Positions 24,528 to 31,683 of a stretch of 32,257 bases of DNA are shown in pieces. Every line of letters starts with the position of its first letter. Positions within the stretch are counted from its first letter, which is position 1. A model generated the notes under the pieces. It saw only the letters and a list, made by a program, of their open reading frames with translations, made no database searches and was not told where the DNA came from. The translations under genes were made by a program, and so were the position numbers. Origin of the DNA: Bacillota bacterium (GTDB lineage Bacteria > Bacillota > SHA-98 > UBA4971); contig JAAYXB010000060.1 in assembly GCA_012516125.1 (NCBI GenBank), positions 1 through 32,257 of the forward strand, in the 5' to 3' direction.

Positions 24528-25372
24528 TCTCGCACCCCTCGCCCGGTGAGCTTGATGAAGACGTCCTCCAGCGTGGCCTCCAGGGAATGTAGCGTAAGAA
24601 TCTCGCCGGATGCGACGAGTTCGCTCAACCGTTGTCCATCGGTCTGGTTGCCAATGGAAAGGCTCAGGACTCTTCCGTCCACGAGTTTTGCCTGCAGACG
24701 CCGTTGACCATGGGCGAGTTTGAGTTGTTCGGGACTGTCCAGCGCCACAATGCGCCCCTGGTTGAGGAAGGCCACCCTGTGACACAATTGATCGGCTTCC
24801 TCCATGTAGTGCGTAGTGAGAAAGACTGTTACGCCCTCACCGGCCATGCCTTTGACCAGGTGTCGAATCTCCTGGGCTATGTGAGGGTCCAGCCCTCTCG
24901 TGGGTTCGTCAAGGAACAACACCTTTGGACGATGAAGCCAGGCACGGGCAAGCAGCAGGCGCTGTTTCATGCCGCTGGAGTATGTCCTCACCAGGTCTTT
25001 GGCCCGCTCGCTCAGTCCAACCTGCTCGAGGACCTCGTCCACACGGGGTTTAGGTACCGAGTATAGTTGCGCGGCAAACGCCAGATTCTCGCGGCCCGAC
25101 ATACGCTCATACAGATTTTGGTGTTCAAACACCACGCCAATCTGAGATTTGAGACGTTTCTCTTCGCCTGGTATCCTCAGGCCCGCCACGCGGATGTCGC
25201 CCGCTGTGGGACGCAGTTGGCCGGTAAGCATGCGGATGGTGGTCGTCTTGCCTGCCCCGTTCGGTCCCAAAAACCCGAAAACCTCTCCCTCTCTTGCTGC
25301 GAAGGTGACGTCGTCCACAGCACATAACCTGTTGAAGCGGCGGGTCAGGTTTTCAACCTCAATAGCGTTCAT
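24524..25372 (-). CDS. ABC-2 transporter ATP-binding protein
   Basis: A 282-residue ATPase with Walker A GPNGAGKTTT, signature YSSGMKQRL, Walker B VLFLDEPTRGLD and switch His in TTHYMEEAD. The C-terminal domain ends in the family-typical LEATLEDVFIKLTGRGVRE. ATG 25372 is chosen because AAGGGAG lies about six bases upstream. It is the first gene of a three-gene minus-strand operon with the permease and the LspA-like protein. Substrate unknown. Confidence 0.9.
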   Translation of the reverse strand: MNAIEVENLTRRFNRLCAVDDVTFAAREGEVFGFLGPNGAGKTTTIRMLTGQLRPTAGDIRVAGLRIPGEEKRLKSQIGVVFEHQNLYERMSGRENLAFAAQLYSVPKPRVDEVLEQVGLSERAKDLVRTYSSGMKQRLLLARAWLHRPKVLFLDEPTRGLDPHIAQEIRHLVKGMAGEGVTVFLTTHYMEEADQLCHRVAFLNQGRIVALDSPEQLKLAHGQRRLQAKLVDGRVLSLSIGNQTDGQRLSELVASGEILTLHSLEATLEDVFIKLTGRGVRE

Positions 25373-26110
25373 TTCGCTCTCCCTTCCGTCATACCCGAAC
25401 ACTAGAAGTCCGCTCCGAAACCGCCGGTGCCGCGTCCATGGGACAACCGGTACGCCGCCTAGCTCCGGATTTGTGGCCTGAGCCTGCAGTCGCCAGAGTC
25501 GTGCGCAACTCTCGGAGCACGCTTCTAGGGGCCTTCTCCGTTGAGGACGACACGCACAGAGCGCGTTCACTGTCTACAAGAGTCCGGTAAGCATGACGCA
25601 CCCCCTCGTATGCCATGAGCAGCACCTGAAGAGGAGCGCCCGACGAAGCGGTGGTCACGGGGCTGTTACTCGGGACCACGCGCACCGTCACACATTCGAC
25701 GCCAGTGCCGGGGGTCCTTTCCTGTTTGCCTCACTCACTGAGTGAGGGTGTCGTTTGCTTACGGCCACGACCCCGATCGTTCGTCTGCCGAAAGGTGCTT
25801 CCCGCTCCGAATCTGACCAGGAGATTGTCAAGGCAGTGAAGGACCAGGCTGTACTTGGCCGCCGCAGGTGCCGGTACAATCACTGCTGTGGTTGTTCTCC
25901 GGAACTCTTCGGACTCCTCCGCCACCCTACGGCGAGGACTCGCCCTGCCAGAGAAGCTCGCCACGCCCGCCAAACCGGATGACGTTTCGTATCTAACAGG
26001 GTACTACTGAGCCTCCAAAGATGGCCAAAATGCCACTCGGGCAGGGCGCCGCAACCGGAGCGAGGAGGACAAGAGCCTCAGTTCCTGGCTTCAGCCGCAG
26101 GCAAGCTCAG
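25373..26110. other. Intergenic region, no recognised gene
   Basis: About 740 bases. Frames on both strands are short and lack start signals. An inverted repeat CCTCACTCA-C-TGAGTGAGG occupies 25729-25747. Together with the neighbouring exporter remnant, the stretch looks like decaying DNA. Confidence 0.5.
25729..25747. promoter_or_regulatory. 19-bp perfect inverted repeat
   Basis: CCTCACTCACTGAGTGAGG is a perfect 9-bp inverted repeat around one C. It may be an operator for a dimeric regulator. No obvious T-run follows, so it is not a standard terminator. Confidence 0.4.
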
Positions 26111-26575
26111 TTAGCAACGTGCGCTCGCGTACCGCACCGCCCTGCCGCCGTCCAGGCGGATTTCCACATCCGTCAAGCTCGTCAAGCTCGCAAGGTCCGC
26201 ATCGTGGGTGAGGATTATGCAGATCCTGCCGGAGAACAGCCTATGCACGACTTCCCTCAGCAGCGCGCGCATCTCCTCATCGAGGTGGGCCGGCCGTGGC
26301 TTCATCGAAAACGATGACATCAGCTTCTTGCGACAGCGCACGCAGAGTGGCCACGATCTGCCTCTGCCCACCGGAAAGCCGCCTGGCGCCTTCGCCCACC
26401 TGGGTGGCAGACCTTGAGGCAGCCGCTCAAGCAGCCTTGCAACAACCGGCGTCTCCTCCTCGGCCTTCGCCAGACTCAAGAAGCAGGCAATCGTCTTTCT
26501 TTGCGCGGTCACGTTCGTCACAGTACAGGTGTTTCCTGCTGGAGGTATGCATAGACTTCACTGTATCCCTTACTA
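26111..26575 (-). pseudogene. Frameshifted remnant of an ABC exporter ATPase domain
   Basis: Pieces of one ABC-B-type nucleotide-binding domain occur in order on the minus strand but in different frames: EVYAYLQQETPVL (near 26530-26570, Q-loop region), NVTAQR...LLERLPQGL (26521 down to about 26410), [18 protein letters not shown] plus [11 protein letters not shown] (about 26400-26300, signature and Walker B) and [14 protein letters not shown]...IILTHDADL (to 26111, H-loop). A GGCC duplication near 26290 causes one shift, a missing base near 26405 another, and at least one more lies near 26525. Walker A and the membrane domain are missing. It is the remains of an exporter, next to the peptide cluster. 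Confidence 0.85.
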
Positions 26576-26633
26576 GTGTTTGCTCACCCCGCCGCCATGT
26601 CTACCTCCTCCCGTACAGACGCCGCTGAGCGAT

Positions 26634-26783
26634 ATGGGAATTGGTGTTCCCATTACCGGCGGCGTCACACCAGCACCACCACCAGCACCACCTTCAGATT
26701 CGGGGTATGTCTTGGCCGATCTCCGCGAACATTTTGGAGGTCTCCGGCAAATATATGGGTGGGAAGTCGACACTCGTCCATAG
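26634..26783 (+). CDS. Possible small peptide upstream of the regulator
   Basis: A 49-residue frame that starts MGIGVPITGGVTP, has a Pro/Ala stretch and ends in a protein-like tail (YVLADLREHFGGLRQIYGWE). It stops 38 bases before the LuxR-type regulator. The ribosome site is weak, so translation is doubtful. An inverted repeat ATGGGAA-N6-TTCCCAT covers its first bases (26634-26653) and could be an operator instead. No family recognised. Confidence 0.25.
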   Translation: MGIGVPITGGVTPAPPPAPPSDSGYVLADLREHFGGLRQIYGWEVDTRP

Positions 26784-26821
26784 ACCCGGGCTCCAAGCCT
26801 TTCCGGAGGGAGGAAGCCACC

Positions 26822-27166
26822 ATGTCGTCAAGTTTTGGTGACCGTCGTCCTGACCTTCCTGCATCGGCTCAACAGCCGGTGGCGCGTGCGCCCGGGCGTG
26901 TCGAGAGGGGCAACGACATGGTTGACTGGGTCGACCTCGTTGCACGGTTGACCGCTGGTGAGCTGCGAGTGCTTGCGGCTCTCATCGGCGACCCCGCACG
27001 CACAACCTTTGAAGCTGCTCGCTTATTGTGCGTGAGCAAATCCTGCATCAGATTCCACCTGGGGAACATCTATCGTAAAACGGGTGTCCGCAACAAAGCA
27101 TGTCTCCTGCTCTTGTGTAAAGAACTTGGATTCGACCGAGTAGCCGAGAGGTTTCTATCAGACTAG
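26822..27166 (+). CDS. LuxR-family helix-turn-helix regulator (HTH only)
   Basis: A 114-residue protein; the ATG follows GGAGGGAGGAAG. Residues 42-98 form a LuxR C-terminal helix-turn-helix: LTAGELRVLAALIGDPARTT then FEAARLLCVSKSCIRFHLGN and IYRKTGV. The usual N-terminal receiver or sensor domain is replaced by about 35 polar residues, so it has no obvious input domain. It lies upstream of the radical SAM gene on the same strand, separated by about 470 bases, and is the likely regulator of the peptide cluster. Confidence 0.82.
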   Translation: MSSSFGDRRPDLPASAQQPVARAPGRVERGNDMVDWVDLVARLTAGELRVLAALIGDPARTTFEAARLLCVSKSCIRFHLGNIYRKTGVRNKACLLLLCKELGFDRVAERFLSD

Positions 27167-27640
27167 GCTGACCGCAGACAGGGCGGCCGATCCCGCGTCG
27201 CGGACAGTCATCTTTTGGAGCATATGTATAAGCAGCTGGCGGCCGATGCTGCCGCATTCAGCTGAATAAGCAGAGAAATGCGGGGAAACCCACATCAGTT
27301 GCCACCGGGCATGCGGCCGGGCGATACAGGGAAGGTGTCACAGCGCTTGCTAACGTGAGCGGGGAGTCACTGCCAGCGAGCTTGGTGTTGTCAGACCCGA
27401 CGGCGTTGGGGAGGCTATGGGCGGGCCGGTCATTGCAGCGGCGCCCTCCCAAATCGGTTACAAGGCGGGCTCATGCGTCGGTGCCGGCACCCATGCGACC
27501 GTGACGGTTCCGGACCTAGACAAGGCTGCCCCACCGAACATGGGGAAGATCCGGTGTCGAAGATCTTGGGAGAGTCTCTTTCCCCGAGCGTGGCTTAGGG
27601 TGGCATAGAGAGAAAATAGCGTAATAAGGAGGGTCGCTTG
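27167..27640 (+). other. Leader region of the radical SAM operon
   Basis: About 470 bases. One open frame (27417-27608, 63 residues, starting MGGPVIAAAPSQIGYKAG) ends 32 bases before the maturase start. Its GGGGAGG lies only two bases before ATG, poor spacing, so I do not call it a gene. The AAGGAGGG for the maturase is at 27627-27634. Promoter elements were not identified with confidence. Confidence 0.4.
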
Positions 27641-28984
27641 GTGAAGGCATCCGCTTACAATCATTTCATACGAGCAGGGAACAGGACACTCGCGTACAAC
27701 GCGGTCTCCAACGGTCTCGCCCTCATCGATGATGAGGTGCTGAAGGCTCTTCGGTCGCCTGAGAGCATAGATCCTCTGATCCTATCCCGTTTGCAGGGCG
27801 AATCCGCGACCCTGTTACGGGAGCTAAAACGCGGGCGCTTCGTGATCGAGTCCGACTTCGACGAAGTCGAATACCTCAGACTGCTGTACAATCGGGCGAA
27901 GTACGACGTCGTTGCGGCGGGTCTTACGATAGCTCCGACCCTCGACTGCAACTTTAACTGTCCGTACTGCTATGAGGAGCAGCGGTCATCTCGGATGACG
28001 GATGAGGTCAAACAGCATCTCTGCCGATATGTGGCTCAGATCGTCAAGGTGGCCAGGTCGTTTCAGGTAACGTGGTACGGTGGTGAGCCTCTTCTTTGCC
28101 CCGATGTTATCGAGGAACTCAGCAAGGAGTTCTTGAAAGCCTGTGAGGAGAACCATTGCGCGTACCACGCAAGCATCGTGACCAACGGGTCGCTACTGAC
28201 GCGCGAGACTGCCCTGGCGCTGAAGGAGCACAAGATCGAGACGGCGCAGATAACGCTTGACGGCCCCCGCGAGGTCCATGATAGCCGACGCTGCTATCGC
28301 GACGGACGGGGATCCTTCGATACAATCGTCGCGAACATAGAGGCGACACGAGATGTGTTGCGCATCGCTATCAGGGTCAACGTGGACAAGACCAACATGG
28401 ACCATATCGTAGAACTGTTCACTTATCTGCGGGACAGGGGAATCCTCCAGGAAGGCCAGACCGCAAACGCTTACCTTGGCCACGTGCATGCGCCAACAGC
28501 AGCCTGCAAGGACATCGAGAGCAACTGTCTCGATGCCGAGGGGTTTTCCCGGTTTGAACTTGACGTAATGAAGCAGTTGAGTGAGCGCGGCTTCCATCTG
28601 AGCCGTTATCCAGATCTCCGAATGGGCTCTTGCGGCGCGGTCAGGCCATACGTGTTCGTGGTGGATCCTGAAGGAAACCTGTATAAGTGCTGGCACTCCA
28701 TCGGCATCAGCGACGAGGTGGTCGGGCACATCTCGAGACCGGGAGAGATGACCGCAGCCCACCTGAAGTGGTTGAGCTTCGATCCGTTCAAGTTCCCTGA
28801 GTGCCTGAGCTGCAAGATCTTTCCCATCTGTATGGCCGGATGTCCTGACACGGCAATGAAAGGCGGAATTGCAACCGGGGAGAGTTGCGAGAGATGGCGC
28901 TACTACCTCGATGACATGCTACGGCTCCACGCGGAGAACGTTCGGCGGGCAAAAGAGTCCGGAAAGGTGGAAGCCGCAGGATGA
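27641..28984 (+). CDS. Radical SAM/SPASM peptide maturase
   Basis: A 447-residue enzyme. The N-terminal part (NAVSNGLALIDDEVLKAL) resembles the leader-facing region of SPASM peptide maturases. The [4Fe-4S]-SAM motif is CNFNCPYC (C103, C107, C110), followed by TWYGGEPLL. The SPASM region holds seven cysteines: C331, C350 (DPEGNLYKC, a GX4C pattern), then CX2CX5CX3C (C388, C391, C397, C401) and C416, the full set for two auxiliary clusters. Such enzymes make thioether or other radical cross-links in ribosomal peptides. GTG 27641 is favoured (AAGGAGG eight bases ahead); TTG 27638 is possible. ABC export genes and a nine-Cys peptide follow; this context makes the peptide its likely substrate. Confidence 0.9.
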   Translation: MKASAYNHFIRAGNRTLAYNAVSNGLALIDDEVLKALRSPESIDPLILSRLQGESATLLRELKRGRFVIESDFDEVEYLRLLYNRAKYDVVAAGLTIAPTLDCNFNCPYCYEEQRSSRMTDEVKQHLCRYVAQIVKVARSFQVTWYGGEPLLCPDVIEELSKEFLKACEENHCAYHASIVTNGSLLTRETALALKEHKIETAQITLDGPREVHDSRRCYRDGRGSFDTIVANIEATRDVLRIAIRVNVDKTNMDHIVELFTYLRDRGILQEGQTANAYLGHVHAPTAACKDIESNCLDAEGFSRFELDVMKQLSERGFHLSRYPDLRMGSCGAVRPYVFVVDPEGNLYKCWHSIGISDEVVGHISRPGEMTAAHLKWLSFDPFKFPECLSCKIFPICMAGCPDTAMKGGIATGESCERWRYYLDDMLRLHAENVRRAKESGKVEAAG

Positions 28985-29009
28985 CCTGACACTGGGTCCA
29001 AGGAGAATG

Positions 29010-29981
29010 ATGTCGGTGATACGTATCCATAATCTCACGAAGGCTTATCCAAAAGCGAGGGATGGCCGGGGCAGCCCTGTCACTGCCGTCGACCGGGTTT
29101 GCCTGACCATCGACAGAGGCGAAGTCTTCGCCTTGCTCGGGCCGAACGGGGCTGGGAAGACAACGCTCGTGAAGATCCTCTCCACCCTCATTGTGCCGAC
29201 ATGCGGCATGGCGACAGTAAACGGGTACGATATCCTGACACAATCCAGCAGGGTCAGGGCATCGATCGGGTTCAGCCCAGGAGGCGAGAGGTCGTTCTAC
29301 TTCCGGCTCACGGGCCGCCAGAACCTCGAGTTCTTTGGAGCCCTGCAGGGGCTTAGGCCGCCCCTTCTCCACCGGCGAATCTCCGAGGTCCTCGACCGGC
29401 TTGGCCTCGGGGAAGAGGCCGATAAGAGGTTTATGAAGTATTCGTCCGGAATGCGGAGAAAGCTCGGGATTGCCCGGGCTCTTCTCACCGACCCGCCCGT
29501 CTTGCTGCTAGACGAACCCACCGCTTCGGTGGACCCGGCCTCCGCAAGGCACATCCGCGAGCATATCAGGGAACTGAAAGCCCAGGGGCGCACGATTCTT
29601 CTCACCACTCACAACATGGACGAGGCCGAACGGATTTCAGACAGGATCGGCATACTCAATAAAGGCCGTCTCATCGCTGTGGACACCCCGGCCAACCTGA
29701 GGGGCGTTCTGCACCAATGCCGGTTGCGGCTGGTCGTTCGAAACTGGGGGAAAGATCCTGCCAGGTTCATTGGAGGCCTCAGGTCAATAAGCGGGGTTAC
29801 TGCCGTTTACGAAGGAAACCCATCGCTCGAAGTCATCATGACGCAGAAGGAATTCGTAACAGGCGAAGTCGTGCGGCTCATAGTGGAGCACGGGGTCGAG
29901 GTTGAGTCCATCACAACGTGCGAGCCTTCCCTCGAAGACATCTTTCTGACGCTCACAGGGGGCGAAACGAGCCGTGTATAA
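29010..29981 (+). CDS. ABC transporter ATP-binding protein of the peptide cluster
   Basis: A 323-residue ABC-2 type ATPase with Walker A GPNGAGKTT, signature YSSGMRRKL, Walker B VLLLDEPTASVDP and switch His in TTHNMDEAE. AAGGAG is at 29000-29005; ATG 29010 is preferred over ATG 29007, whose spacing is one base. It starts 25 bases after the radical SAM gene and its stop overlaps the permease start by eight bases, so the three genes form one operon. It probably drives export of the mature peptide. Confidence 0.9.
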   Translation: MSVIRIHNLTKAYPKARDGRGSPVTAVDRVCLTIDRGEVFALLGPNGAGKTTLVKILSTLIVPTCGMATVNGYDILTQSSRVRASIGFSPGGERSFYFRLTGRQNLEFFGALQGLRPPLLHRRISEVLDRLGLGEEADKRFMKYSSGMRRKLGIARALLTDPPVLLLDEPTASVDPASARHIREHIRELKAQGRTILLTTHNMDEAERISDRIGILNKGRLIAVDTPANLRGVLHQCRLRLVVRNWGKDPARFIGGLRSISGVTAVYEGNPSLEVIMTQKEFVTGEVVRLIVEHGVEVESITTCEPSLEDIFLTLTGGETSRV

Positions 29982-30771
29982 GGCATACGTCTTCGTAAAG
30001 CGTGGCTTTGTCAGCATGCTGAGCTACCGAATGGCCTTCGTGCTCACACTCCTTGGCACGTTTGTCGGCGCAGCGCAGTTTTACTTCATGGCGAAGTTCC
30101 TCGGGGAAGGGCACGAGTTCCCTCTTCTCGCACCCTACGGCGGTAACCTCATGGGATACCTCATAATCGGCACGACGTTCATGAGCTTCGTGGGGGTGTC
30201 CTTGAACTCGTTCCAGGGCGCGATTCGCGGAGAACAGCAGATGGGCACGCTGGAGTTCCTCCTCATGTCGGATACCCCGCTGCACCAGATTCTAATCTAC
30301 TCAGCGCTCTGGAACTTCTTGTACGCGTGCCTGAGCACGTCGGTCATCTTCCTCGTGTTCGTCCTCGGCATGGACATCAACGTGAACCTCGGCGCCGCGC
30401 TATTCATATTGCTTCTCTCTGTCGTGTGCATGTCCGGGTTTGGGCTGATGTCCGCCGGCATCATCATGGTTACGAAGCAGGGAGACCCAATCACCTGGGC
30501 CTTCGGCACGCTTTCCGGTCTCCTGAGCGGGGCCATGTTCCCGATTGAGCTTCTGCCCCCGCTCCTGCGTACCATCGCCGCGGTGCTTCCCCCTACTCAT
30601 GCGCTCATTGCACTGCGAAAGACCATCATGGTCCATGCCGGGCTTGGAGAGGTGAGAAGCCAGGTCCTGGCCCTGCTCGCCCTCACCGCACTGACCCTTC
30701 CGATCGGGCTGGTGGTGTTTCGATGGGGGTTCAACAGGGCCAGGACTGATGGTAGCCTTGCTGAGTATTAA
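29974..30771 (+). CDS. ABC-2 type permease of the peptide cluster
   Basis: A 265-residue permease with six predicted helices. The N-terminus MYKAYVFVKRGFVSMLSYRM, the cytoplasmic loop GEQQMGTLEFLLMSDTPLHQ and the late GAMFPIELLPPLLRTIAAVL are typical of ABC-2 permeases (ABC2_membrane). The start GTG lies inside the end of the ATPase gene. It probably forms the exporter with that ATPase. The Cys-rich peptide gene follows 64 bases downstream. Confidence 0.9.
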   Translation: MYKAYVFVKRGFVSMLSYRMAFVLTLLGTFVGAAQFYFMAKFLGEGHEFPLLAPYGGNLMGYLIIGTTFMSFVGVSLNSFQGAIRGEQQMGTLEFLLMSDTPLHQILIYSALWNFLYACLSTSVIFLVFVLGMDINVNLGAALFILLLSVVCMSGFGLMSAGIIMVTKQGDPITWAFGTLSGLLSGAMFPIELLPPLLRTIAAVLPPTHALIALRKTIMVHAGLGEVRSQVLALLALTALTLPIGLVVFRWGFNRARTDGSLAEY

Positions 30772-30835
30772 CCCGATACCCATGCAGTCACACCACGCCC
30801 GGGTTGGCGGCACAAGGTCTACGAGGAGGTGACAG

Positions 30836-30994
30836 ATGATGGAATGGATAGTGAAGCCAAGCAAAGCCGGCACAGAGGTAGAGCCAGATTGTCAGTTGTG
30901 GTACGTATGCCATTGCTTCTGCTTGATAGGATGGCGACCGCTTTGCTTCCTGTGCACGTGCGAAGCTGGCTCGTGCTATTGCTACCCTGGCTAG
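30836..30994 (+). CDS. Nine-cysteine small peptide, candidate RiPP precursor
   Basis: A 52-residue peptide, easily missed because of its length. AGGAGG (30824-30829) sits six bases before ATG 30836 and nine before ATG 30839, an ideal ribosome site. The first 18 residues (MMEWIVKPSKAGTEVEPD) have no Cys and look like a leader. The remaining 34 contain nine Cys at 19, 25, 27, 29, 37, 40, 42, 47 and 49, with aromatic residues between them (WYVCHCFC, LCFLCTC, SCYCYPG). This is the layout of Cys-rich precursors of radical SAM/SPASM maturases; from memory the IVKP leader recalls clostridial Clo7bot/CLI_3235-type peptides, which needs checking. It follows the maturase and exporter genes on the same strand and ends before a possible immunity gene. 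Thioether or disulfide cross-linking is inferred. Confidence 0.82.
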   Translation: MMEWIVKPSKAGTEVEPDCQLWYVCHCFCLIGWRPLCFLCTCEAGSCYCYPG

Positions 30995-31055
30995 AGCCTG
31001 AGATGGCGGTGTAATTCGCAGGGTGGCTGGGAGCAGGCATGGATGTGAGACATGG

Positions 31056-31096
31056 CCGGGAGGAAGCGGAGGCGGTAGGCCGGAGCCTCCTCCCGG
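31056..31096 (+). terminator. Inverted repeat downstream of the Cys-rich peptide gene
   Basis: CCGGGAGGA (31056-31064) and TCCTCCCGG (31088-31096) form a perfect 9-bp stem around a 23-base, itself GC-rich, loop. It lies 62 bases after the peptide stop. With no T-run, it may stabilise or attenuate the transcript rather than end it. Confidence 0.45.
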
Positions 31097-31302
31097 CGAC
31101 CGGGCGTTGACGCTACTATATTGGCGAGGGATCGCGGCGCATCCGGAACTACTGCCAGACTATGCTGGATGCCTGAGGCGCCGACAGCGAGCACCGGCTA
31201 CCGTGAGGTGACCCAGACTCTGGGACAGCAGTGGCGAGTTGTGACCGGGTCTCTTCGCCTTGTGTCACCGAGACTATTTGCGCGCTTCCAGGAGGATGGT
31301 GG

Positions 31303-31683
31303 ATGAGTCTAACTCGTTATGATTTGTTTGCGCTTGCGTCGATTCTGACACTCTATCTAATAGGTCAGAGCCTTGCGCGCCGTCTTCCCAGTCGGTTGGC
31401 GATACATTTCGGTCTGAACTTAAAGCCAGACTCCTTTGTCAGCAGACAGGTCGGGCTGGGTCTTATGCTGGGCGTCGGACTGTGGACCTGGTTTATAGCA
31501 CTGGTGACGGCAAGACCTTTTGCATCTCTTCGGGCCTTCCTGGCGGTCTGCTTGACGCTGACGCTTTTCGGCACGATAGTGCTGTGGAACTTGGGCCTAC
31601 GGAAACCCGGGGCTCTGCTCTCCATAACGTGCGCCGTAATCTTCGTCGCACGGATAGTCTACCTTTTCGTGCGTGGTTGCTGA
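31303..31683 (+). CDS. DUF1648/SdpI-like small membrane protein, possible immunity protein
   Basis: A 126-residue protein with four predicted helices. The ATG is chosen for AGGAGG seven bases upstream. After the first helix it has LPSRLAIHFGLNLKPDSF (28-45), the DUF1648 pattern LPxxxxxHFxxxxxPD found in the N-terminal part of SdpI-type immunity and signalling proteins. The next helices (GLGLMLGVGLWTWFIALV, then two more) complete a short bundle. It is the last gene after the Cys-rich peptide, a usual place for self-protection genes. The immunity role is inferred from family and position. Confidence 0.72.
   Translation: MSLTRYDLFALASILTLYLIGQSLARRLPSRLAIHFGLNLKPDSFVSRQVGLGLMLGVGLWTWFIALVTARPFASLRAFLAVCLTLTLFGTIVLWNLGLRKPGALLSITCAVIFVARIVYLFVRGC

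Noticed and set aside
27258-27452. Minus-strand 64-residue frame upstream of the maturase
   Set aside because: No ribosome site or homology that I recognise, and it opposes a likely transcribed leader.
30829-31014. Alternative 61-residue plus frame over the Cys-rich peptide
   Set aside because: It is Leu/Val/Arg-rich without a family pattern, and its start is too close to the AGGAGG, while the Cys-rich frame has ideal spacing.
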